Shown: positions 10,382 to 20,255 of the stretch, one piece after another
Layout of the letters: every line of letters begins with the position of its first letter
Position numbering within the stretch: position 1 is the stretch's first letter
NCBI RefSeq assembly: GCF_964355755.1
Contig: NC_092671.1
Coordinates: forward strand, 15,850,001 to 15,882,500
Direction: 5' to 3'
From: Antedon mediterranea
Taxonomy: Eukaryota; Echinodermata; Crinoidea; Comatulida; Antedonidae
DNA: 32,500 nucleotides
Notes under the pieces: generated by a model
The model's input: the letters and a program-made list of their open reading frames with translations, nothing else
Database searches by the model: none
What the model was told of the DNA's origin: nothing
Position numbers and translations under genes: made by a program

Positions 10382-10400
10382 TATATATATGGGGGAGTGT
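10345..10400 (+). promoter_or_regulatory. putative Pol I promoter upstream of 5' ETS and 18S
   Basis: The conserved spacer block (10345–10371) is followed by TATATATATGGGGGAGTG at 10382–10399, some 410 bp before the 18S start. This is the only copy still followed by a full-length-looking external spacer. The TATATA-G-rich box resembles known invertebrate rDNA start sites. The exact start site is not determined. Confidence 0.55.
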
Positions 10401-10806
10401 TGTTACGTACAACAGTATAGCATTGAATGCGATGGTTATTGTACTTGTTCCCTTGGCCGACCCGATGAACGCCCGATCGCGTTCGACTGTGGTTAGGCCG
10501 CCTGTGCTCTTGCCTGTGCACCGGTAAAGGCTCGGTGAGTGACGCCGCTCAGACTCTGCGAGGCGGGCTTGTCTGCGCTCGCTCGCCGGTCGTTCGCGTG
10601 CGTCCGTTTTTTGATAATCGAAGTGATTTGTGGCCTGGCTTTGGACGTTAGAACCTGAGAGTTTCGAACGCGAAGCGCAGCGTCCCTATTCGGGCGCGGC
10701 CTTCGTTTCTCCCGAGGCCTTAGTCAGTCAAGAAGGTTTTTTTAGCCCACGCACTCCTGTCCATCGCGACGGGTGCGCTTTAACCGTGCAATCGGTTTAG
10801 GCTAGA
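10400..10806 (+). other. 5' external transcribed spacer
   Basis: This GC-rich 400-bp stretch lies between the promoter-like box and the 18S start. Its first ~95 bp recur on the minus strand at 3787–3890, directly next to a truncated 18S. Confidence 0.7.
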
Positions 10807-11496
10807 TATCTGGTTGATCCTGCCAGTAGTCATATGCTTGTCTCAAAGACTAAGCCATGCATGTCTAAGTACAAGCTTGTACTAAGCGAAACTGCGGATG
10901 GCTCATTAAATCAGTTATGGTTCCTTGGAACTGAGTTACCTACATGGATAACTGTACATGCGAACAAGCGCCGACCTAGCGGAAGGCGTGCTTTTATTAG
11001 GAACAAGGCCAATGCGGGCTTGCCCGCTCCCCTTGGTGAACTCTGGATAACTTTGCTGATCGCACGGTCTAGCACACCGGCGACGGATCCTTCAAATGTC
11101 TTTCGATGGTACGTTATGCGCCTACCATGGTCGTCACGGGTAACGGAGAATCAGGGTTCGATTCCGGAGAGGGAGCTTGAGAAACGGCTACCACATCCAA
11201 GGAAGGCAGCAGGCGCGCAAATTACCCACTCCTGACACAGGGAGGTAGTGACGAAAAATAACAATACAGGTCTCTCTCGAGGCCCTGTAATTGGAATGAG
11301 TACACTTTAAATCCTTTAACGAGGATCTATTGGAGGGCAAGTCTGGTGCCAGCAGCCGCGGTAATTCCAGCTCCAATAGCGTATATTAAAGCTGTTGCGT
11401 TGGTTTTCGGAACTCGAGGTAATGATTAAGAGGGACTGACGGGGGCATTCGTATTGCGGTGTGAGAGGTGAAATTCTTGGATCGCCGCAAGACGAC
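10807..11496 (+). rRNA. 18S rRNA 5' portion with internal deletions (pseudogene)
   Basis: This begins at the true 18S 5' end (TATCTGGTTGATCCTGCCAG). It lacks about 19 nt around GGTAATTCTAGAGC near 10950 and 12 nt of the conserved TGCCCTATCAAC block at 11100. After GCTGTTGC at 11398 it jumps over the V4 region to GTTGGTTTTCGGAAC. It ends at GCCGCAAGACGAC (about 11496), joined to a gypsy integrase fragment. The missing blocks differ from those in the 3064–3786 copy. Confidence 0.95.
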
Positions 11497-12166
11497 ATAT
11501 TCTGATTTCAACTCACTGCATGATATGAGACGTGAAAGTGTGATTGTAAAACTAAAGCGAAGCTTTAGCACCCATGGAATACCAAGTTTGTTAATATCCA
11601 ATCCAATGGCCTTGCAGAAAATGCTGTCAAGCAAGCAAAAGCTCTTCTAGAAAAAACAAGACAGGATGGTTCTGATATCTATCTCAACCTGTTGAATCTG
11701 AGAAACGTGCCACGTGACAATGACCTCCAATCACCAACACAAAGACTTATGTCATGGACAACCAGAAGCACTGTGTATACAGCTAAACCTCTATTGAAAC
11801 CTAGAGCCCTTCAAACCAAAAGAGTTAGTAATGCACTTTCAAAAAAGAGAAAAAACAATATCATGACAAAACTGCCAAGTCGTTGAAACCGCTAACAAAG
11901 AACAGCCAAGATCATATGAAGTGCAGCTACCACAAACAATCCAAAGAAACAGACAGCACTTGCTTGCGGTAAAAGAACAACCATCAAACACCGCAACAGA
12001 AACTGAATCAACCATGAACGAACCTGAAGATAACACATACATGGAACCAACTCAACATAATGCACACATGACAGATGACCAAGAGAAAGAATTTCTCCCA
12101 AACATACAGACAAGAAGTGGCAGACTTGTCAAAACGCCAGCATACCTTAAAGACTATGAATGGTAA
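11497..12166 (+). pseudogene. Ty3/gypsy-type pol 3' remnant (integrase C-terminal part)
   Basis: Translated pieces in two frames match the end of a Ty3/gypsy polyprotein. First comes FSTHGIPSLLIS, corresponding to the integrase segment just before the second catalytic Asp. In another frame comes a stretch equivalent to the region after the catalytic Glu (SNGLAENAVKQAKALLEKTR). After a stop at 11884–11886, a last frame (11921–12166) ends with the typical IQTRSGRLVKTPAYLKDYEW tail. The core with the second Asp and the Glu is deleted. It is non-functional, and no LTR was recognised downstream. Confidence 0.8.
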
Positions 12167-13490
12167 CGCCATAAGGGCAGAATAATCCCTTGTTACCAGG
12201 ATCGACCTTAGGATAGTCGATCCACCCAAAGGTCAAAGTTCTATTATTGCCTTCAAGAACGATTGTTGAAATTTGTTTTGTTTTTATCGTTGGTGTACAG
12301 TACTTTTCTGTAATTGTTTTTTAAATATTATAATGACAATATCATATTAACAAATGTTATTAGGCCTTAAACCAATACACCATTGAAACTGTTAAGCATA
12401 TTGAATCAGTGTGATCTGCTATCAGTCACACTGATTAAATGCTATTGAAAGGAAGGAAAGATAACATCGATGTTCTTAAAGTCATTTTCATTGTTTATTA
12501 AAGTTGTTTATCATACGGGTCACGACATGCCGTCATACGATACCTCGACACGCACATGATCGTAAGAGTTAAAATAATAAACTGATTAGTATTAAAGCAT
12601 CATTTGGTCTACTCATCTTATTTCTACAATAGTATGGGACAAAATTGTCCCATACTTCAAGATTCATTGATGTTGATTTCATCTTTTTGTCAATCACAGA
12701 ACAAGAACCTAAGCCAATACGTGAGGCGGAAGAAGAAAAGAAATTATTATTATGATCAATTTGGGCCATACAGTCAGTGCCAGACAATTAGATGTCGCGC
12801 AATATTTAGTAAAACGATTGGTGAATGTAATTATTTACGGTAAAACTGTAAACTTAATGGAAATTTTTAATGTAAGCATTAAAATAGACTCTAATACACT
12901 GATTTTTTTTAAAGCTAGATTTTATGCAAACAGAGCAGATGCTAATAGGGTTATGGAATATAAATAATACACACAACATACATAAGTTGTGCACAAATCA
13001 CTCGCCCTTCCCGGATGTAAAATTCATTTTAAATCAGAATATTTGTTATAATAGTATTTAAAAAACAAATCATAGCTATATAAAAGTACCATCACGTGGA
13101 ATAGCTGCCAAATTACATGTCGACTTACAAAAGCGGCAAAACAGGAGGATGAGGATGGAGCACTGTAAATAATGTAGAAACATCGAGGAGCTCAATATCA
13201 AATGGCATGGAACTACCGCAGGAAATCGCGTTGGGATGTCAAAATTCTAAATTTCTAAAATGACATAAAATGGTACATTGGACTACGGTATGTAAAGGAT
13301 GCGTCGCGTTGTTCATGATTTTATTTATTATTAGTGCAATACCGTAACGTTTTTCAATTATGCAAATTCTTTCGATAGGTTTTATTCATTCGAATTTTAA
13401 CACAAATGCATGCATATTTTATTTTCTAACCTTTCTAACATATAACTGTTAGTATTAATATATTAAAAGGTATGCTTAATGAGATATATT
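12167..13490. other. intergenic, AT-rich; no gene recognised
   Basis: This holds a near-palindrome at 12632–12657 (AGTATGGGACAA and its complement around a 2-bp centre) and short AT-rich frames that look incidental. From about 13209 (GGAACTACCGCAGG…GTTGGGATGTCA) it resembles 18646–18680, so the upstream part of the duplicated secreted-protein gene begins here. Confidence 0.4.
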
Positions 13491-13565
13491 AAAACACAGT
13501 TTACATTGGGCCTCATTTTAGTGGAATTGCATAACGGTACAACAAATCTATATATTGTCGACAAG
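13440..13565 (+). other. 5' UTR exon of truncated paralogue A (predicted)
   Basis: The region up to CGACAAG, followed by a GTAAGT donor at 13566, is alignable with 19900–20028, which ends CGACTAAG followed by GTGAGT. Both precede an exon that starts MFRLS. The 5' limit of the exon is not determined. Confidence 0.5.
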
Positions 13566-14349
13566 GTAAGTAATTTTTTAAAAATTCATATCTATATTTA
13601 GATAACTTTAGTCCATTTTTTTTAAAGCTACACATTTATTCACAATTACATTTACAATATTTATAGTATCAGTTTGGTAACCATTTAAATGCATTTAAAT
13701 GTACGGTGCATTCATGCCATTGCCAGAAAACATTAAAAAAATGATGTACAAAAAAACAAAAACAACATGGGTCGCCCACGACCGTTTAGCACCTCCCTGT
13801 GGGGAAAAGCGGGAAATTCACATAAAGCGCGACCACAATCTAAGTGACCACCACATAAAAGGACACGAGACTGTTTGTTCCCCGGAGGCACTATACCGAT
13901 TATGAGCGACTCAGTAGGCCTATAATATGCATAATATTTATGTTTATTTCCCCACCCTACCTTTTTTTAGTATGTACTCAATATCATTTCTTTAGTTTCT
14001 TTTTTTAACAGAGTATTAGGATTTTAATTTATTGGTTTTATAGAGCGCGTTTCAAATATTTGGTCCGTTAATGAATATGGATCTATGACTTTATTGCAAG
14101 TCTGGAGAATGGTATGCACATTTTCGTTGAAATTCTAAGGGTTTTTTGCGCGTTCACTTTTTTTTACTTTGATCAAGATTTGACACAATTAGAGAGGTAA
14201 TTTTCGAAGATGATATTGAGTCATGAAATATATTGCCTGTAACTTGTTTTTAACGGTTCGAGATAAACTGTTTTTATACAGTAGGCCTACAGACAATTCC
14301 GTTTGTATACTTATGTCTTATATTCACATTTCTTAGATTTCTCTCTGCG
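13566..14349 (+). other. intron 1 of paralogue A, enlarged by insertions
   Basis: This is 784 bp against 163 bp in paralogue B. The extra DNA includes a GC-richer segment at about 13765–13910 that I cannot assign. A 68-codon frame across it has no recognisable family and is probably incidental. Confidence 0.4.
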
Positions 14350-14418
14350 ATGTTTCGATTGTCAACTATTCTAATATTCATGTTTTGTATGAAAGCGTCG
14401 AATTTTCTGGCGCAGCAG
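14350..14418 (+). pseudogene. signal-peptide exon of truncated paralogue A
   Basis: This encodes MFRLSTILIFMFCMKASNFL then AQQ, a hydrophobic secretion signal clearly homologous to the exon at 20192–20255 ([20 protein letters not shown]). It is followed by a GTAAGA donor at 14419. Here the exon ends in phase 0, whereas every junction of paralogue B is phase 1. No downstream cysteine-rich exons were found before 20 kb. I therefore regard it as a truncated duplicate, though an unseen distant exon cannot be excluded. Confidence 0.6.
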
Positions 14419-14704
14419 GTAAGAATATCGTAATTTCTTTAAAAATGCTGTGTTTACAGGTATTAAAGAGTTTTCAACTTTTTATATTCTGCCAATTAGT
14501 GACAATTTTCAAAAATGTCAAGATAAGTTACAAATTACAATTACAGATTATTTTTTTCCTCCATGGTCTGACTGAAGGTCGTCATCATCAAAGACTATGA
14601 TGGCAGACCAATATTTTTTACAGATCGCATAAGTCTCTACACTATTCCATGGAATGCTGTGCATTAGAGCACTACCATCTAGAATGTAGAATGTGTTAGA
14701 CTAT

Positions 14705-15260
14705 TCATTGTTTCCATATGGCATCATGTTGGTTTATTAGCTGAAAGTATTGTAAGTTGGTTGTTTCAAAAAGTGCTGGTGGATAACAAAGTTCATGTTC
14801 AAAAACTTCCTTGTTGTCACCTCGAGTTTCCTCTGGAACTGTAGGATCGATGCACACATATTTGCCTCTATGTACTTTATTGCCAGGATCTTGAATACAT
14901 TGCAAGACTTTCCGTCCAAAATATTCAATGCTTAATACCACATTGCCAATATTCCGAGTCACCTGCAGTAACTCCCGTGTCAATGGTATGAAGTCTCTGA
15001 GTCGTAACCAAATGGATTTTTTAATTGCTATTGTGTTCCTGACGTGTGACCATACGTTCTTATGTTGGCCGCTGCTGGAGTAACGCCCTGATACTATTGC
15101 GAGGCATTACATTCAGCGCAGATTTGGTCTGGATGTACTCATTCCTAAATCTCTTGTTTTCTTTGAGGCTTCTCATAGAAACCTTTTCAATCACCAGGTC
15201 TGTTGACAATCCAGCCCAGATGGTCCGAACGTCATACAACATGGAGGTCATTGTCAAACT
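14705..15260 (-). pseudogene. decayed coding region, unknown family
   Basis: Two minus-strand stretches look protein-like. One (about 15260–15060) contains WAGLSTDLVIEKVSMRSLK, a motif I recall from uncharacterised proteins often found in invertebrate mobile DNA; I cannot name the family. After a frame change near 15060 the second (to 14705) reads KNVWSHVRNTIAIKKSIWL, then RLRDFIPLTRELLQVTRNIG, for about 118 codons to a stop. Frameshifts and the lack of a clear start suggest a dead copy, but a real exon on the minus strand is possible. Confidence 0.4.
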
Positions 15261-15399
15261 GCTGTTGAACATCTTTGTATTTCTACTGGTTAAAAAATAG
15301 TTAAAATACTTACACATCCCAATATAAATACTGTAACCATGGCAACACAAATGCCATCTGGAAAAAATGGAATGTAGATCATCCAGAAGCAACAGGAAC

Positions 15400-16200
15400 A
15401 GGAACTCATCTGCATCTTTAGCTGGTCATGTGTATCGCTTTTTTAACTGAAATGTTCACCCCAGGGTATTGTTGTTTACAGCGAAAACCACATTTTTAGC
15501 CAAAATTGACACATTATGTTGCGTTTTCCGAAAAAAATGACATGCTAAATAAAATGTTATGACTATAAGTTTGATATCACTGAATAGGAAATTTAATAAG
15601 CTTTCGGATGAAATAAATCACACTTGTATATAATGTATTTCAAATGGTTAAATATATGTAATTAATGGGGCATATTAATTTTGACTTCAAATAACCTTTA
15701 TTGACCTCTGACCCCTTGACACAATGCTTGGATTTTCGGTGACTTTTAGTATGTCGTTCTACACTTTATATGGAATTCAAATATACTTGCTTTGTTACTA
15801 TTGCAATTTGTGGTGGGTATATCATTAGATTGACTGGACTATATACCCAGGGAAGAGTGATATACCAATGAGTGTGATTTTTTAGGGTTAATTAGCTGCT
15901 TGTAGGCTATTTTTTTATATTTCATTTCATTTTAATACAAACAATATTTTTCAATTCCAAATTTAAAACATTAAAGATGTATTGTCCCCCTGAAAACATT
16001 TTTTTTTTAATATTTTTGTTGAATAGGCCATTTTAATTGCACATAAAAGTTATTCACTTTGAACTGAAATTGGATCGAAAAAAAAATGTTTTACTCGAGA
16101 AAATCGTAATTTAAAGCAAAAATTAACCAACCGGAAGCTATTTGTCTGGAAGACAAACGTGTTCCGGTTTAATTTAACCCTTGACCTGAGTTAGCTCATA
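15400..16200. other. AT-rich intergenic DNA; one hairpin
   Basis: No gene is recognised. A two-part stem occurs at 16129–16169: AACCGGAA pairs with TTCCGGTT and TTTGTCT pairs with AGACAAA around a short loop. Confidence 0.4.
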
Positions 16201-16274
16201 AATATTCATATTGTATGGATACATCTTGTGGATGATGGTTCTCTCAACAAACAGCCAACAACGCGACGATAGCA

Positions 16275-16875
16275 ATGCATAGAGAGAGTCGAGTAGTGAC
16301 GCGAGACGATCTTGAAGAAAACACGAAAACTATAGCTAGCAGAATACTAAGTAGAACTGCAGTTGGTAACTTTGATGTTGAATCTTATTCATTTAGGTGA
16401 GTTTTTGTTTCGCTAGCAGGAGAGGCCTAGCTAGGCCTAGGCCCTAGGCCCGAGTTTTCTGCTACTGTATACTAGTCTACTACATACTAGTAGGCCTAGT
16501 ACTAACTAGCACAACCACATGGCAGGCAGTCTCGAGTAGCCTTACTGCTGCCTCCTGTTTCTATAAGTAGAGGTAGTAGGCCTAGGCTAGGCAGTACACT
16601 ACTAGCTAGGGCTAGACCACCACCAGGAGGGATGTATTTTTTTTTTATAATTTTGTTTGGCATCCTGATAAATTGGTTTAATTTGTTAGGATTTCAACTA
16701 TCTATTCAGCAGAGAAAATTACCAAATAAATCTAAATATTGTTTTGAATGTTTACTGTACAGTATTTTAAAAATATTTTCTGCATCAAATGCAATAGGTT
16801 CAAATCAACATTTGCACAATTAACCATTTTATGCAGATATTTGACACAATTTTCTTCTTTTTTTTCAGGTATTAA
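16275..16875 (+). CDS. possible two-exon small gene (42 codons), unknown function
   Basis: Exon 1 (16275–16396) is an uninterrupted, non-AT-biased frame beginning MHRESRVVTRDDLEENTKTI and ending VESYSF. It is followed by a good GTGAGT donor. A pyrimidine-rich acceptor ends at 16868, and the joined frame closes after two residues at 16873–16875. AATAAA at about 17450 could end the transcript. The charged N-terminal half (DDLEENTK) could be helical; no signal peptide or membrane segment is seen, and I do not recognise the protein. An upstream CTCATAAATATTCAT element resembles one upstream of the convergent minus-strand gene. An alternative acceptor giving a longer product is possible. Confidence 0.35.
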
Positions 16876-17767
16876 CATTGATTGAACAATAAGAGCAAGT
16901 GAAGTAGTGAGAAACACAAAATGTATCGGCAACATTCACAATTTATTGAAACATTTCTTACTATTAAAATGACACTTTGTAATGGATATGAGCGATCTTA
17001 GAAGACTATAGCTGCCGTAATTACTGCCACAATCAACACATTGATATTAGTAGACAAATTGACACAAAAAACAATACAGGAATTCAATAAGATATACTGT
17101 AACTGTATATAGGCCTATATATATTTTTTATTAACTCCTTTTGCAATGTAATATTTACAGTAACATTATGAAGTGTAAGTAAAATTGAAGAATTTATTCT
17201 GTGTACTGTTGTAGTAGTATTTTTTATTTATTGAATGTTATGTTTACAAAATAATATACTGTACAAATATTATTGCTTTATAAAAAAAATTATACAACAT
17301 TTTACAAGCTGAACAGGAACATATTGGCCGAATGCAGCATCACAAATATTTTTCTTGCAATATCCAATCATATACAGAGTCTATCATCAGTTGTCTTTAT
17401 GAAGTACAAATGTGACCTCTGTTCCAGTCTTCATCAGCTCAACGTCTTTAAATAAAAATGTTTAAATAATGATGTATAAATAAGTTAAATATTTCACAAA
17501 ATCTAAAGTTTTTAATTTCGGCAAAGTACGAAAACCTGGAATTTGGTATTTATAAATAGGTCTAGATCATGCACATTTAGTGCAAAATGTGGGCTAGTGA
17601 AATTGCTTGCTTTGACAAATAAGTACACTAACTTTCTATGGTAAAACACATTACAACTAAGACTTAATAAAGAGAAAACAAATATTTGACTTACTAAAGT
17701 ACAGAGTTACATGGTAAAGAACAGTAGTTTGTGTGGTAAAATGGCTAAGCTGGCTTTTCCCCTCTGT

Positions 17768-18308
17768 CTACTTGTACAGTGCTGCTGGAGGAAGGTTCTC
17801 AACTTCAGCCTTGTAAGTTGTATTGTAACCATTTTCCCTGAAAAAATGTTTGTTTTATTTTTATCATAAAAACTAGTTAAACAAGATTCAACTGTAAATT
17901 ATGTATATGGTACAGCAGGCTGGCTGTATTTTCGGATTGATGGCCTAGCCTAGGCCAGTCTATGAAGAGTACAATGTATAGGGCCTAGCTGGGCATTTTC
18001 TGCAGAGACCCGATTGTCCCAGCAGCCTGCCTCCTCTACTACTACTACTACTACTAGCCTAGGCCTATGCATGTATTATTCTAGGCCTAGCCCTGAAAAA
18101 ATCCCAGGCTAAGTTAATTAATTACCTTCCTGTTATTACAAACGTCTGTCTAGTTTGCGTTATATATATAATTATTATATTTAAAATAACCGTCTAGGCC
18201 TACTTACCGACAAATTAACAGCTTAGCTTTACATACGATCAGGGGAAACCCCCAGTCGAGTCGCGTCGTCGATCTGTGGGTGTTGTGTACACAACGTGCA
18301 TCATCCAT
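17768..18308 (-). CDS. possible two-exon small gene (56 codons), unknown function
   Basis: On the minus strand, exon 1 (18308–18208) opens with ATG (MDDARCVHNTHRSTTRLDWG) and ends at a GTAAGT donor. Exon 2 (17837–17768), after a TTTTTTCAG acceptor, continues the same frame as ENGYNTTYKAEVENLPPAAL and stops after YK. The frame closing across the intron and the plausible splice sites support a real short protein. The exon 2 sequence looks more constrained than exon 1, so exon 1 might instead be 5' UTR. No family is recognised. It converges on the plus-strand small gene at 16275. Confidence 0.35.
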
Positions 18309-18885
18309 GTTTGTTAGATCAGATCCCAGCTGTGTCGATGCTCATTAACATATCATGCATATTTATGAGTTAGCTCTATCGGCCTAAATTTTGAGCTGAC
18401 AAGTTGGGAAAATTGATTAACTTATTTTGCTTTTTTCTTAGCGAAATTAATAATTTTTTCGGATTTTTTTTCGGCGAAAGTGAACAACTTTATTATAGCT
18501 ACAATATGGTCTATTCAAAATTTGATTTAATTGATCTTCATTTTTCATGTTTTGGGGGACAATACAACTTTAACAGAAATTTAAAGATTCTATAAAGCTT
18601 ACATAGACAGTTTTGAACATCACTCGCATTTCCCGGATGTAGGAACTATTACCGTACCGTAGCAAATTGAGTTGGGATTTCAGGCAGAACTCACTGATTC
18701 TAATCTCTGACATATAAATTGTATATAATAAATCTAATAAATAAAGATCAAAACTATATGTGGCTTTTTTTCTTATATTTCTATTCATAAACTTTTTACA
18801 AAATACGACTTGAAAACCTGAGTCAACTTAATTGTTTGCACTGTGTACTAGAGAGTCACTCTTGTTTTTAAAATATTTTTTTAGT

Positions 18886-19620
18886 CGCGTGGACGCGACT
18901 CTATATAATAGTTCACTATGTCGGTCGGTCTGTTTGTCGGTCTGTCTGTCGGTCTGTCGGTCTGTCTGTCGGTCCGGTATCACTATGCGTGTTATCGCTT
19001 TCTGACCTTATCTTGATATCAGTTTAATCTAGCTAAGTCAATTTTTCACAGTATATTCCTTATGGCCAGGAATCGATGTGGTTATGTTTTCACGGTGCGC
19101 AATAAAAAATTACGCGGTCTACGCACGATTTAACGAAATCACGTTTGTAATCATATCTTCACAACCATGAATCACAATTAAATAAAATTTGGTACTCATA
19201 AATTTCAGGGCATAAATCATCATATGGCAATACAATTACGTGCGTAGCGCATGTAACGCATGCGTACGCGCGCTTAAAATTTTCAAAATTTATTTTCGAT
19301 GAAATAAGAGTACGTTTCGGGCAATTTTAAGCGTTTACAAAATTGCCATGAGTGCGCAGATTTTTGCGCGCGCACTGCGCGTTAAATGTTATTACACACT
19401 CTTTTTGCCCGATTTCTGTTTTCTTGACTTACTTTTCAACTAGAAATTACGTTATACGAGCACGTCAAAAGTGACAGGCTACGCACGTGTAAATTAAAAA
19501 AATATAAATGTTTTTAAACATTTCAACATTTTTAAACATGTTCAGTAATTTCGGTCAGTATAGTTCACTATGTCGGTCTGTCTGTCGGTCTGTCTGTCGG
19601 TCCGGTATCACTATGCATTG
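18886..19620. repeat. dispersed repeat with GTCGGTCT tracts
   Basis: GTCGGTCTGTCT-type tracts at 18918–18975 and 19571–19604 are each preceded by AGTTCACTAT and followed by CCGGTATCACTATGC. Between them is sequence rich in TACGCACG and ACGCATGCG. This looks like a repeat inserted upstream of paralogue B; the matching upstream of paralogue A lacks it. No protein is encoded. Confidence 0.55.
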
Positions 19621-19899
19621 TATCATACGACTTAATGGCTGTTGGCCTTGTTTTAAATTACCTCAATCGAATTAAAGTGGGAAGCGCAAACATCATCGAT
19701 AAATATTGATTGTCAGCATATGTTGTTTAGAAGAGTCACCTTCTATAAAAAAAGGTTGTTAAACAAAAAATAAATGAAAAAAAAAAGAATAATTAAATAA
19801 TAATTAATTAAAGAATAAATGGTATGTAATTTATTTGGCGTTTTATTATTCGAATTCTAAAACAGATGTATGTATATTTGTATTGCTAATCTTTCTATT

Positions 19900-20028
19900 A
19901 TAACAGTTAGTGTTAATATATTTAAACTTATGCGTGATGAGATAATAAATACCAGTTTACATGGTCCACACCTTTTAGTCTACGGAGAGCTTGCGTAACG
20001 ATACAAATTACCTGTATTAACGACTAAG
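19900..20028 (+). other. 5' UTR exon of secreted-protein gene B (predicted)
   Basis: This aligns with 13440–13565 upstream of paralogue A and ends with CGACTAAG directly before a GTGAGT donor at 20029. Transcription start and exon start are not fixed by the sequence. Confidence 0.5.
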
Positions 20029-20191
20029 GTGAGTAAACATTCTATTCAGATCTAATTAACAGTTTACATATTTACATTATTCTATGTTTTCAATATTGTT
20101 GTATTTGTGATCTATATTGTCATCATTCTTAACTTTTAAAATATTTGTTTTTCTTCACTTAATCCTCTTAATATAGACTTCTTTCTCCAAG

Positions 20192-20255
20192 ATGTTTCGA
20201 TTGTCAGTTATTCTATTTATGTTTTTGTATGTAACCGTCGAGTTGTCTAGCGCAG
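20192..20255 (+). CDS. gene B exon: signal peptide
   Basis: This starts exactly at ATG after a CTCCAAG acceptor. It encodes [20 protein letters not shown] then A, a basic start plus a hydrophobic core typical of secretion signals. The donor is GTTAGT at 20256, phase 1. Confidence 0.7.

Noticed and set aside
12752-12967. 71-codon plus-strand frame in AT-rich DNA
   Set aside because: No recognisable motif, splice context or homology within the window; chance frame most likely.
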